Made by a program: the position numbers and the translations under genes. A stretch of DNA of 64,000 nucleotides from Sitta carolinensis. Its lineage: Eukaryota; Chordata; Aves; Passeriformes; Sittidae. Below are positions 11,810 through 23,594 of this stretch, piece by piece; position 1 is the first letter of the stretch; the number at the start of each line of letters is the position of its first letter. The notes under the pieces were generated by a model. It was given only the letters and a program-made list of their open reading frames with translations. It was not told the origin of the DNA and did no database searches. Where the stretch lies: contig CM063288.1 in the NCBI GenBank assembly GCA_032173965.1, forward strand, positions 9,466,501 through 9,530,500, given 5' to 3'.

Positions 11810-14800
11810 GTACAGTTACATTTTGTCCTCACCCTTTTTTCCTACACATGAGCAGCTCGGAGATGAGCAGAAGCAAGGGGAGCTCCTCTGGGCTGCGAGG
11901 CGAAGCGAGCAGGGCTGCACTCGGCCATAGCAGACCCAAGTGGTCAATTCAAATGTTCAGGCTTCCCTCCAGCATCTCAAAGTTTTTGCACTCCTGTTCT
12001 GTTTGCTTGAATGTGCTCTTCTGATTCTGTGAACTCTGTGGGTTGATGTGGTCCTGTAAATCCTTCCCTGCCAAGGACAAGGCTCAGGGACTGATCTTGG
12101 TGAATGCTGTCAGGGCAGAAGGTATCAAGCCTATTTAAAAGGCCTGATCATAATTTATCATATCAGATGAGCCTTATGACTTTATTGCACTGTGAGAGCG
12201 GAAAGAGCACAGGAGGACTTTCTCTCCATCCTCACCTCAGCAGGTGGCCGAGCTGGGCTGATGCCATTGCCCATGATGGACCCCCCACTCTCTGTGTGGT
12301 GTAACAGGTTCATCCTTGTATGTCAGCAGAACTCATATTTATGAGCTTAATTAGATACCTTTGTATTATTCATTCCCTTAAATTACCAGGAAAGATGCAT
12401 GTAATACCATGAAGAGAGCTGACAATCTCCAGTGGGATTGCAGTAACTATCAGTTGAAGTTACAATACCTTTTGTTGATACTGGGTGTTTTAAGCTATAA
12501 AAAGTACTGATTATAAGCAGTTTCCATAGTGATGAATCCTTGGATTACAGAATGAATTTTCAGAGGATTAGCTCTAAGCAACTCACTGGAAGTTCCAGAA
12601 TTGCTGTGGTGCAAGGAGACAAATGAAAGTGTTTTGTGAAACAGGTGGGACTGGAGGAATGGTCTGGTAGCAGAAGTCACTTTGCCAGGTGCACCTAGTG
12701 CAGGAATTAAAATTTTTGTTTGAGATCCTCTCTCCCGTCTTATCAGGTTGGCTATTGCCTTTGTAGACTTCCTCATGGAAAACTCACCATTGGACTATTT
12801 GCACCATGGAGAAGAAGTCCTCTGCCCTCTTTTTTGTTGTCATTTTTGATTAGCCCAAGTGAGTTCCCAAGAGAAAAAGACCTTCCTTGTGAGCTCTGCC
12901 CCTGGTGTAGAAAAGCAGGGTTTTATCCAGTTCCTTGGTTACAGAAGAAGGAACAGTTATGACAAAACTGCAGAAAATTACCGTGATTAACCATATTAAA
13001 TGATTTTTTGTCACTGCTAATGCTTGGCTGCTAGGAAGGATGCCAAAGCTAATAAATACAATTTGTTTAAAGCCCTGGCAGCCTGTTGCTCTGTTTAGTT
13101 AGCAGTCGTAATACCAGTAGTAATGTCAAAGATTCTCTGAAAATACAGTTTGGGATGATGTATAATCACTTTGGTTGTTAACACAGCTTCTTCATGTGCT
13201 CTTTATAATTCCTTGGTTATTTACAGGATTTAAATTTTTCCTATGGAGTAGCAGTGCCAGTGGTACCATATAACATCACTATCACTCCTGTCATTGCTGC
13301 TTGGAGCACTGTGCAGTTCAGGAGCCTCATAGAAGGCAGGGCTGTGTTTGGTGCTCTGCATGGAAGAGTTTGTGGTCTGATTAAGAAATTTCTAGGATGG
13401 GAGTCAAGACTTCTCTGCTGCCAGTGCTGCTGCTTCAGTGCAGGCAGTGTGATGCAGAGGGTGAGCAAGTGGCACTGAGGAATGATAGGGACTGTCTAGC
13501 ACTGCTCCCAGGCTGTCCCCTCCAGCCTGTGGTCCTCCCCACCACCATCCCCCAGTGACCTGGCTGAAGCACTGGAAGCAAAATCATTTGCCGTAAGATA
13601 CAACAGATATTTGGGGAGAGTTTCAGCAAAATAATATGCTGTTTAGTCTTGAGGGGTTACATTGAGCCAGTTTGAAACAGTTCTTTGATCCACAGCAATG
13701 TTCTGTTTATATCTTTAATTATTAAATGTTGTGTTTACTATTTTTAATTTTTAGCATATGCTAGCATTTAAGATGCTATTTTGATAACAGAGTTTTAAAA
13801 AGAACATTTCGGAAATTGTGAAACAAATTGTTTGTGCTTTTTGAGATGAAATGTTCCTCTTTGAAGTGAAACTATTTTGATCTTTTCAGGATAGGCTTCT
13901 TCCTCGCTCTCTGAGATGGCTATCTGAATTTAAGTTTGGTCTCTGGGATATACTGAAAAGTGGTTGTAAGTTCCCCATTTCCACCAGACACAGCAGTGAG
14001 ACAGAAATGTCTGAAATGCAGGCTGGTAGCTGTAACAAGAAAGAGGGGCAGCCACTTCGGAAGGGGAGAAGGACCTGTGGGGAGACCCTTGCCAGGACCA
14101 AACAGGCAGGAGGAGCAGCTGGGGCATGCTTCAACTGACGGGCATAGGATGGTCATCCCAGCCTCTTGCAGAGCAGCAGCATCATGCTGCCTCCTATGAG
14201 CATCCTCCTTGGATTGTTTTGCTCCAGATCAGGTTGTTTTCTGTTCCTTTGTGTTTTATTGGTATGACTCCAGAAATGTGAGTGAAGTTACCCCAGTTTT
14301 ATGGTTGAGTGCTGTTAAGCAGAGGCTGATCTATTTGCTACCTGTGAAATAGCTGTTTAAACCATTTCAGCTGGATGTTCAGTGCAGCTGGCTTTGTTCC
14401 CCAAGTTTGCCATTTAATCATAGGGAGGTAGCCAAGAGATCCAAAATGTACGTCTAGAGCTGGCCTAAATGGGAGAGCATGGGCATGGAAGACTCAGATT
14501 TGCTGGCTTCAATCAAAAGACTGAAATACACGTTATGGAATTTGTGAACATGCCCCTGTAGAGATGCTGTGTACTTACCAGTTGTTCTTCTGGATGTTGT
14601 AAGTGCCTTCTCAATGCACACGTTTTGCTGCTGTGCTGTGATAGGTGAACACTTGGATACCCACCCAGCCGGGGCTTTTCAACAGGGAGGGAGTCTCAGG
14701 AGCCACTGCCCACAGCCAGCTCCCAGCAGCAGCCACACAGCCGTCAGTGCATTTTAAAAATTAAGATAAATGCCATTTCTGTTGTGCAAAAAATGGTTTT

Positions 14801-17800
14801 TTTTACTAAATCCTCAAGGTTTTCCATCTAATGAAAGAAGTGTGTCGTTTTGTGATACAAGATGTCGTTTGAAGTAGCATTGGTGGAAAATATCAGTGCA
14901 CAGAAACCAGTTCTGAATTAAACCATATCTGGCACTTGCAAAATGACAGCAAATAGATTTAGAAGTTTTGGGCTAAGTTATCAGATGATGTAAACTGGCA
15001 CAACTCCATTGAAGACTATGGCAAGGTGCCAGCTTACATCAGTGGAGAAGTTCGCCCTTAAAAAAAATTAGCTACAAGCCTTATCTAAGATTTTCCATTC
15101 ATCACCTCCTGGGTGAAGGGAAAAAAACACCTTTTGTATTTCATAGTACGTTCAGTGAAAAGTGCACTGGGCGTTTGCAAGAGCAATCCTATCTGCAGTT
15201 GTAAGCCATGGCTGGTGGGGCTGGTGGCTGTGTGTGACACACAGTGTAGGTGGTCCCCTATGCACGTATCCACTGCCTGGATGATGCCCAGGACCAGATT
15301 ACACTGGGAATAGCAGCAACGTACAGACTGTCTCAGCCATAATTTCCTGGCTGGGTTGACTTTGTTTTCATGCTTCTTTGTCCAGAAGCTTTGTCACTAT
15401 CTGCTGCTCTCTAAGATAATAGCCAGTGTGGAAAATCCAGCCTGCTATCTCATTGAAACAGAGAGGTGGATAATTTTCTCCATGGGCAATCTGCAGATAT
15501 GATTGCTTGAGTTCAGAAGGGATTGGCCATTTCCCTAGGGATAGGCCTGTGTCTGAAGGAAGGAACATCCCGATTTCTCTGTGTTGCTGAGTTTTACATG
15601 CAAGTGTGGGGTTTTTCCTCTGTCGGGCAGCCGGAATCTCTAACAAGGCTTTTGTGGCTTCTTGAAAGTCAGATCAGTTCTCTGGCAGGGGTAACTGAGG
15701 CTATCAATGGTGGAGATTGTTTAGGATGTTTTATTTTTAATTAGTCAAGTTGTCCTTTCATTGAAAAGTGGGTTGTTTAGCCAGCTGCTTGCAAAAGATC
15801 ATCTCAGAACAGCTCTTTGGCAGCTGTCATACTGTCTGGAAAATTTTTTTTTGGGTGGTGATGGAGAGGTGGCTCTGGCATTGCCCATACATCTGTACTA
15901 CCAGATTGTCCATACCTTTGCACTGGTTGTGCCAGAGTCATAATTGCAGCTCAGAGGAGTTGGCTTTGGCCTGAGTGGCAGAGAAGATCTGAGTCAGTTC
16001 CCTCTGTGGTGGCCTTGACCTTGCGTTGTGGAACCCAGGAAACTCTGGTGACCTCCTGGGAGCCCTGACAGAAGTTCGTGGTGTGCAGTGGCCGGGGTGT
16101 GACCCCTGGTCAGTGCCGGGCAGGAGGTCAATCATCAGCCTCAAGATCCTCTTTATGTGGGCTCTGGGAAGTCATGTCCTGGCTGCTCCTGAGCGTGCGT
16201 GGGTCTGTGGGAGGGAGGCAACGAGGCAGCCCAGGCTGTGCAGTCATCGCCGTGCTGATGACTCACGTCTTCAACTTTTTTATGTTCAGTTCAGAAAATG
16301 CCATTTTGGTGTTTCCCCAGTGTTTTGCTGAGGCAGGACTTTGGATGAGGAAGAGGTGACTCAAGATGGAAGATTTTAAGGTGGTGCCAGATGTTTGAGA
16401 AACTTGGCCCAGAAGCACATGAGATTAACAGCTGTCCTCCTGACAATAGTTTGTTCCCTTTGGAAGAAAAATTCAGGGAATTCTGAGTTTTCTGCTTTGT
16501 CTAGGAATTGCAAAGTAGCATGTCATCAAAGAGTGCTTCATAGAGACATTATTTAGCATATTTGTGACCATTTCCGTGGATGTCTGCCTTCTTAATTTTT
16601 GTCACCTCTAGGCAAGCCTGTTGCGTAGCTGTTTGAAAGGAGCAGGGCTTGAACACTGCATAAAAGTGTTATCTAGAGAAAACCAGAGCAGCTGACAGGC
16701 TTTTAGCTGTGCTGTTCAGAAGTATATCCACAAAATAGTCTTCCAGGAGAAAATTAAGAACTCGATTTGTAATGCTTTCAGTATGGTGTCAAGGATTCAA
16801 ATCTGGTCTGAATTTAGAAGAAAAGCTCTTCCAAGAGCTGAGGACTGCCAGGATTCTGTGGGGACCAAGGAACAGTTGTTGGGGCTGTGGCTCCATGGTG
16901 GCGATGACAGGAAAAGATGGCTGGGGCATGGACTGATTAAGGGGGAAAAAGAGATGATGAAGAAAAAAGCATTAATAGTAAATAAATAAAGCCCTGGGTG
17001 TGTTTGACAGCATGAGAGTGCCTTGTGCTCATTTATGTGCTGTCCCCACGGCAGGGCAGCGAGGAGAGGAGGTGTTACAATTCCCTTTGAGCAGATGTGG
17101 AGATGGTGCATGAAGATGCACAGCAAAGCCCGGGACAGAGCAGAGCAGAGTTTGTGCTCCATGAATAGCAACCAGTCATTGCTGACAGCCCATCAAAGGC
17201 CAAGGTCTGCAAGGAATAGGGAATAGGGAAGGCATCCATCTGGCTGATTTGGTTTTATCCCCTTTACCCTGAGATTGGTCCCAAGGCTCTTGTCTATCCT
17301 TCATCTTGGGAAAAACCTCTTCCAAGCAGCAATCAGTGTTTGAGCTTGAAAATGCAATGGGCTGTTGCTGATTTAGAGCTGTAGTCACTCAGATTTGCAG
17401 CTGCAGAGTCTGACTTTGTCATCCTTATGCCCTCTGAACACGAGGAATGGCTGCTGGGCTTGGCAGCTGTGGCGGACTGGTGTGCGGTTGGTGCCCTGCT
17501 GCCAGGGCTGCCAGATGCTGTGAGTGCCATGGTGCTGGCATCCTCCTTCCCATTGTTCTGTGGTGATCTCACCCTGGCCCCAGGGACCGTGCTATCAGCA
17601 CTGCTGGCTGGCTCCCGGCCCACATGTCCTTATGAAGACATTAGTCTGAATTCCAGGGGGGACAGTGATGGGCAGAAGAGAGTGTCCTAAAGTCTTTGCT
17701 CCTGCCTTCAAATTGTCCAAATTCTCATCAGAATCATAAAGCAGTGATTTTTATGTATTTATTTTTATTTATAGCACATACCTTACGTCTTCTAAGAAAA

Positions 17801-18684
17801 CTTTTGGCATAATGTTGCTGCTCACCAGGAGCAGTCTGGTATGACTTCTCCTTCAACTATGGAGAAAGCCCCAGTCTGTACCTTGGCTTTCTAGTCTTGT
17901 TGTAGAGACTCTAATCCTCTGCTTCATCCTGTTTCCTTCTCTTGTATCTTTAGATGGTAATTTTTTAGGCTAAGGACTGTCCCTGGTTGTATAATACCCT
18001 GTACTCTGGCCTAAAATAACAGTTCAGTATTTTATTCTTAGTCCTACCATGTGTTTTCTACGCAACACTGGGACAATCACTTGCCCTCTCACTGTTTCTG
18101 TTTTCCTATCTGCAAGGCAGAGATAATGCCTACTTCCAAAGCAGATCCCTTGGCTGGAAGGTGCCACCTACGTGCTGAGGGCACTGTTATTCCCTCTGCT
18201 AATGTGATCGTCATTTAATATGGACATGACAGTCTGTTTTGTAGCAGTGTCTGTCCCCTGTGAATGCAGGGACCTGTAATGCATCTGGTCTGGGGGTTGC
18301 ACCACCTGCTGCAATTGCTGCCCTGATGAACAGTGGCATTTCTCTTTCCAACAATTGGGCAGCATTGTCTCCTGTTAGGTTTGTATGAAGATAAGATGGG
18401 TTTTGTTCGCATACTGTTTTCCCCACAGCATTGTTCAAACTGGACAGAGGCTTCTTTGACGTGTGAGTGGTGACTTGCTTCTGTTAAAGAAATGAACAGT
18501 TTTTTTGCCAAGCAATTGATGGGAGCGAGTGTTTGTCTGTGTGGCAGTGCAATGAAGTGATATAGTTACTGTTCTGAAACAATCAATGAACTGATTGATT
18601 AAATTATATTACATGTTGCAATGTGTATTATATATTCTATAACTTAGATTGACTCTAAATTGCACTTGTGTCTGCAAAATACAG
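11810..18684 (+). other. SLC12A8: SLC12A8 intron
   Basis: A 6.9 kb GT-AG intron (donor GTACAG, acceptor AATACAG). I see no recognisable coding exon, RNA gene or clear interspersed repeat in it. AT-rich stretches alternate with GC-moderate ones, and the short open frames lack domains. Confidence 0.75.
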
Positions 18685-18772
18685 GTGTGATGGCTGGGTT
18701 CAATATGAGTGGAGATCTCCAGAAGCCTTCTTCCAACATCCCTCTGGGATCTCTGGCTGCTATTGGCACCTC
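18685..18772 (+). CDS. SLC12A8: SLC12A8 coding exon
   Basis: This exon encodes GVMAGFNMSGDLQKPSS followed by NIPLGSLAAIGTS. The segment belongs to a helix-break motif typical of amino acid-polyamine-organocation-fold transporters of the SLC12 family, where the G-x-M-A-G-x-N core lies near the substrate or ion path. It enters in phase 1 (the G of the preceding ACA-G joins GT) and leaves in phase 2 (TC joins G of the next exon to give Ser). The acceptor is TACAG and the donor GTAAGT, a consensus site. Length is 88 nt, and it is intact. Confidence 0.96.
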
Positions 18773-20258
18773 GTAAGTCATTGATTGGAAATTTCCTCTG
18801 GAGACTGCCCTGAGTATGACCAATCCATTTCATATTCCCATCAGCCTTTTATTACTCAGCCATCTGGAAAATTAAAGTGTGGCTCTCATTCAAGTTGTCA
18901 TCCATTACTGCCACATTCTCTGGGTGGGTTGGAGATGTTTGTTAGTGCAGATGCACTCAGTCCGGCTGCTGGGTGGGATCTGTGCTGCTGCTGGGCTGCT
19001 TGTGCTGCTGCAGCCTGGCTGTCCCAGAGTGGGATGCAGAGTTCTCCAAGGCTTGGGAGGGGGATGATTTTGTAATTCACTGCTGTAGATTTCAAAGGGA
19101 GGGGTTTAATGCTTCTCCCCCTTGCGTTCTTTTTCTATATAAATAGAAAAGAAGTATCAAAATGTTGTATTTTTTACTACTGGGAAAAAGAGGCCAAGAG
19201 AGGTGAGATGACCTACCCACCTGCAAGACAGGGGTAACAGAAGTCCTGCATCACCAAGTTGTGTTCTTCCCAAGGAAATGCTCCTTTCAAGGAGAACTTT
19301 CCACTGCTACATATTAAAAAATAATAATAAAAAAGAGCTCTCAATAGGTTTTCCTGACTGCCTTTATTGCCATCTAAATTACCTTTGAAATTATTTCTTT
19401 TAATTGTGTACCAGTGTTCAGTCAGAAAGGAAGATTCTTCTCAATTTGGAGGGGTTCCTGCTGAAATTTGTGCTTGTTTTAAGAGGGGGGATTCCACGGG
19501 ACACAGAAGTATCACATGAACCCATCTATCCAAGGCTGTGGTCATTCCATTCTCTGCTGTCTGGGCTTTACAGACAAAACTATCCCCCAGCCAGAGTATG
19601 GAAAGGCCAGAACAGCAGAAGAGGTTCTTGGCTGAGGCTGCAGAGCAGGCTAGCTGTGCTGTTAGTGTTACTGCCAGATGGGGGGACCTGTGTACCTGCA
19701 GAGCCACAGAACCACAGAATGCTTTGGGCCATCCTGGCCAACCCCCTGCAATGAGCAAGGGCATCTGCAACCAGCTCAGATTGCTCAGGGCCCTGTCCAT
19801 CCTGACCTTGAATGGAGATGTGGATCTGGAGATATGGCATCCACCACCTCTTTGGGCAGCCTATTCCCATGTTTCACCACCCTTATCGTAGAAAATTTGT
19901 TCCTTACAGCTAGTCTGAATTCACCCTCTTTTAGTTCATACCATTACCCCCTGGCATTTTGCTGCAGGCCCTACTAAAAAGTCTGTCCCTAGGACTGGGA
20001 TATTTCCCCCTGCACACCTAAGGGGTGCTTCCTCTTGGGGTTCCTGCAGTCGTGCTGCAGCTGTCCCTGGCACATCATAGTGGGTGACTAAAATGGATTG
20101 GTGCCAAATTTATCCCTGAAGCTAAATCGTTCAGGAACCATGCAGTGATTGAAGATCCAGCTTGTGGGCATTTGATTGTCTCCTGGCTCTCCTAGTGGCA
20201 GAATTCTCAAAGGTCTCATTTTGCTGTGAAGAAATTGGTTTGTTTTTGTTGTTTGCAG
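18773..20258 (+). other. SLC12A8: SLC12A8 intron with CR1 fragment
   Basis: A 1.5 kb GT-AG intron. It contains the CR1 LINE fragment listed separately and, at its end, a T-rich tract leading to the acceptor GTTTGCAG. Nothing else is recognised. Confidence 0.8.
19699..19995 (-). mobile_element. CR1-type LINE 3' end, diverged
   Basis: On the plus strand this reads as the reverse complement of an avian CR1 3' untranslated end. It starts with the degenerate terminal repeat AGCCACAGAACCACAGAATG (reverse complement of the CR1 ATTCTRTG repeats). It continues through the typical blocks GGCCATCCTGGCCAACCCCC, GCTCAGGGCCCTGTCC, GGCATCCACCACCTCTTTGG and CACCCTTATCGTAGAAAATT, and ends near TACTAAAAAGTCTGTCC. 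The element is 5'-truncated, as CR1 copies usually are, and carries many substitutions, so it is old. CR1 is the dominant LINE of birds and is also common in turtles and crocodilians. The far end is uncertain by some tens of bases. Confidence 0.85.
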
Positions 20259-20346
20259 GTGGTTTCTGTACATGGTCTTTGTTTTTTTGCTGGGAGCCAT
20301 TTGCACCCGTCAGTCACTCCGCTACGACTTCATGATAGCAGAGAAG
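20259..20346 (+). CDS. SLC12A8: SLC12A8 coding exon
   Basis: This exon encodes [17 protein letters not shown] followed by [12 protein letters not shown], a full hydrophobic membrane span and the start of the next loop. The first base completes a Ser codon with TC from the previous exon. It ends on a codon boundary at Lys (AAG) before donor GTAACG. Length is 88 nt. The Thr-Arg-x-x-Leu-Arg-Tyr-Asp-Phe stretch is strongly conserved in SLC12A8 orthologues as I recall them. It is intact. Confidence 0.97.
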
Positions 20347-23300
20347 GTAACGTGTGGTTTTATATAATGGTACTTTCAGGTTGCTGTCTGCCTTACTGAA
20401 TGCTTGAGTTTTCAAAAAGCCTAAGGAATTTGGGTACTCATCCCTCATTAAAATTCAGGGGGATTTCCCTGTTGCAAATCCAGAGTACAATTGATTTGAA
20501 TAGCCTTGCATTCACCAGCATATTCCGTAGTGCCAAATCTTGGCATAATCACCCAGCAATAGCTTTAAGAGCTAAAGTATGGTAATGTGGTCTAATGATA
20601 AATGCTGTATTTTATTCAGTGTATCTTTTCTTGTTGGGGAAAGCTTAGACCAAATTGAAATCTCTCAAGACCCCCCTGCTTATCTTTACTAAGTCAAGCA
20701 AAGCTCACATTTCCATATCCAGCAGGCTGTAATTGCAGGGCGAGCAATAGGATTATTAAACTCAAGACATTCCACACAGAGTATTTACACGAGAGGGGGT
20801 TGTAGTGTAACACACAATGAACCATGCCACTGCAGGCCTCTAAAAAGAGAGCAAGAGATTTTGGTGTGTGCTGCTGTCTTTCTTTGGATGGGATATAGAA
20901 GGTCTGATTTTCTGTTATTCAATATTATCCAAAATCATGGGTTCACCAGGGTTTTTGTGATTTATTTGAAGTTAAGAAGTTTACATTGTTAACATGGTTT
21001 TAGTTTAGAATATAAATTTGAAACTCTGGCTTTGTTTCTTAAGAAATTGCAGCTCTAAACTTCTTCCACCCCCCAAATAAACTCCCAGTTGTTGTTGGGG
21101 TTCTGCCAAAGTTCCTGCTGAGGTAAAAAAATCCACCTCTGTTTGAGGGAAAAAAGAATGAACCTGCTTTCTCTAAGGCAACCTTTTTGTATGCCAATGA
21201 CTTAATGGGCAAAATGTGCAGTAACCAGAAGAATCAGCTTTAAATGAATCTGCTGAAGAGAAAGAGATTGTTAAAGCTTGTTTTGGCTTCAGAACCCTCG
21301 GGGGAAAATGAAAACTCTTTTAGTAATGAATGAAAAGATATTTAATAATGTCAAATACAAAAAATAAACAAGCAAACTCCCTTCCAAAAAAGCAAATTCA
21401 GTTTTCTTTCCCCTAATATGGAACAAACAAATGGTGCAATATTCATGTTTCTTCTTTGAGTTATTACAAGATGTTTTAGCTTTTAATGACTTTAGAGAGA
21501 GGAAGCTGGGAGAGATCATTACTCCTCCAAACTCTCCCTTTCTATCACAGGTGAATGAGTGCTTGGCTGCTTTTCTCTGTTAAAATATTTGTTTGGCTTT
21601 TTAAAGATAAAAATGAGATTCAGTAATTTCACTTCTAATGAGCTCCAACTGCCAATTCCTTGCAATGTATTCTCACTCTCTATGTTCAAAACGCATAGCA
21701 AAACCTTTCATCAGCCTCGGTGAAAGGGACTCTTCCCCTCTAACCCTGATTTGAATGTCAAGTAGCACATTTAAATGCAAGCATTTTTGGCAGCTAAAAT
21801 AATATATGATGTCTGGCACAACTGTTTGTTTCTTCCGAGTATTTCTCAGAGCAGAGTAGGATTAGAGGAGAGGGAAGGGAGGATTCCCCACTGAGTGTCT
21901 GTCTGTTGGTCTAATGAGAGCTGGTATCTGCTCATTTTTGGGCCTCAGGTTCCTTCTGTGCACAAGATACAATTCACAAGGCCAAGTGGATTTTCATGGG
22001 GAGATGTTGTGGTAGGAAGTTTGAACACTTCTGGATCATGGCATTAATTTCACATGTCTTCCCCAACAGCAAGCTTTTTATGGGTTTTTACCCAATCTCC
22101 TTTTTGCTGCCTGCAGATTTTGTAGAGAAAAACAAGTCAGATGTAGCTTGAATCATCTTTAGCCATGTAAATTTTTGCTAATTCCTCCTATAAAGCATGT
22201 GCCACCTGACTTCAATTGGGCAGAAGCTGGGAGGAATCTGTGTTCATTTAGACCCTCTTTTCTATGGAAGGAGGGGTAGGAGCAAAGGATATGTGGAATG
22301 CAGGGGGCCTGCATTTGGTGACATCCTCTGCCAGATATTTGTTTGCACCTCCAGCACTCGCTTCAGAAGAGTATGGGCATGTTGGATTTGGACCAAAATG
22401 TGGGGTTTTCTCTCTGCCTGGCCTTTGTGCTGGAGTTAACCCCATGCCTTGCCATTCTCTGTGCCTGGCTGCTGGCTGTCAGACCCCTGTGGTCTTGCAG
22501 GGTCTGGGTGTGTCTCAGGTGACCCTAGACCTTGTTTTCCTTATTTTTTCTGTCCATGTCCTTATGCTGGGGTGCCAGGAGCACTCCCATTTCAAAACTT
22601 TCTTGCACAATGTTTATATTGTGGGGTTTTGTGTGTTTGGGTGGAGTTTTTTAGATATGGTCTGTGCTTGCAGCTCTCAAAGGTGGGACCTGCTTAGGGA
22701 CCCCAGTCCTCACTTCTGTGTGACAGACCAGGAGCTGTCCTTCCTTTCCCTCCAAACCTGCAGGAGATGTTCCCAGCTTGAAAGGGTGCTTCAGAAACCA
22801 GTTCTAAAACCAGCTTTGTTAGCACTATGGCTTTACTTTTTAAAAAAAAAAACGTTTCATGTTGGCCAAAGGAAATTCTTTTCTCATTGAAGACAGGAAA
22901 ATAAGGTCATTGTATTATATCCTTTGGAGCATGTTTTTTGAGATGCCATTTACTTAAGTGGCAATTTTGATTTGGTTTTACTGTGGGTTTTCTTTTAGGA
23001 TTGGTTTTCCCCTCTGAGACACAGGGGTTTGTCTTCCTGTTTTGGATGGTGGGAAGCCTGGGCAGCTTTTCCTGTATGATGTGCTCCATATATAAGCGAT
23101 TTCTCCTGAAATAAACTCACTTCCAGTTACTTAAGGGGAATCTAATAGCTGCTGCTTTGCTGCAATTGCTCCAAGTGACAAAGAATTTCTTGGATATGAG
23201 CTTGTAAAATGATTCTGTCGGTACAGGATGTTCAGTATTAAATTACTTTTATGGGATAATTTTCCTGTATTAATTGCTTGTACTTTATACCACAGACCAA

Positions 23301-23447
23301 TTAAATTGCTGCGTTCCCAGGGCTTGCTCTGTTCATTTAACAATGTTAGAAAATATATGTGATCTCTTAAAATACATGTATTTAAGACTGCTTGGGTGTC
23401 TTCAAGGCATAACATAATGAACTTTGCATTTTCTCTGCTTCCTCCAG
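20347..23447 (+). other. SLC12A8: SLC12A8 intron
   Basis: A 3.1 kb GT-AG intron (acceptor CTCCAG at 23447). It contains a 208-codon open frame at 22264-22890 on the plus strand with no recognised domain, and an AT-rich block around 20,700-21,870 that looks low in repeats and could include conserved non-coding sequence. No exon fits the SLC12A8 phase chain here. Confidence 0.75.
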
Positions 23448-23594
23448 GTATCCTTGGTGGGTTTTTTGTTTTTGCTAGGGCTGTATATCTCATCCCTGGC
23501 CTCCTGCATGGGAGGGCTGTATGGAGCACCCAGGATCCTGCAGTGCATCGCCCAGGAGAATGTGATCCCCATGCTCGCCTTCCTTGGACGTGGG
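23448..23594 (+). CDS. SLC12A8: SLC12A8 coding exon
   Basis: Exactly 49 codons, phase 0 at both ends. It encodes [20 protein letters not shown] and then [19 protein letters not shown] and [10 protein letters not shown]: a membrane helix followed by the highly conserved small-residue helix break and the Ala-Pro-Arg-Ile-Leu-Gln motif, which is typical of SLC12 transporters. Acceptor TCCTCCAG; donor GTTAGT, slightly off consensus. No damage is visible. Confidence 0.97.
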
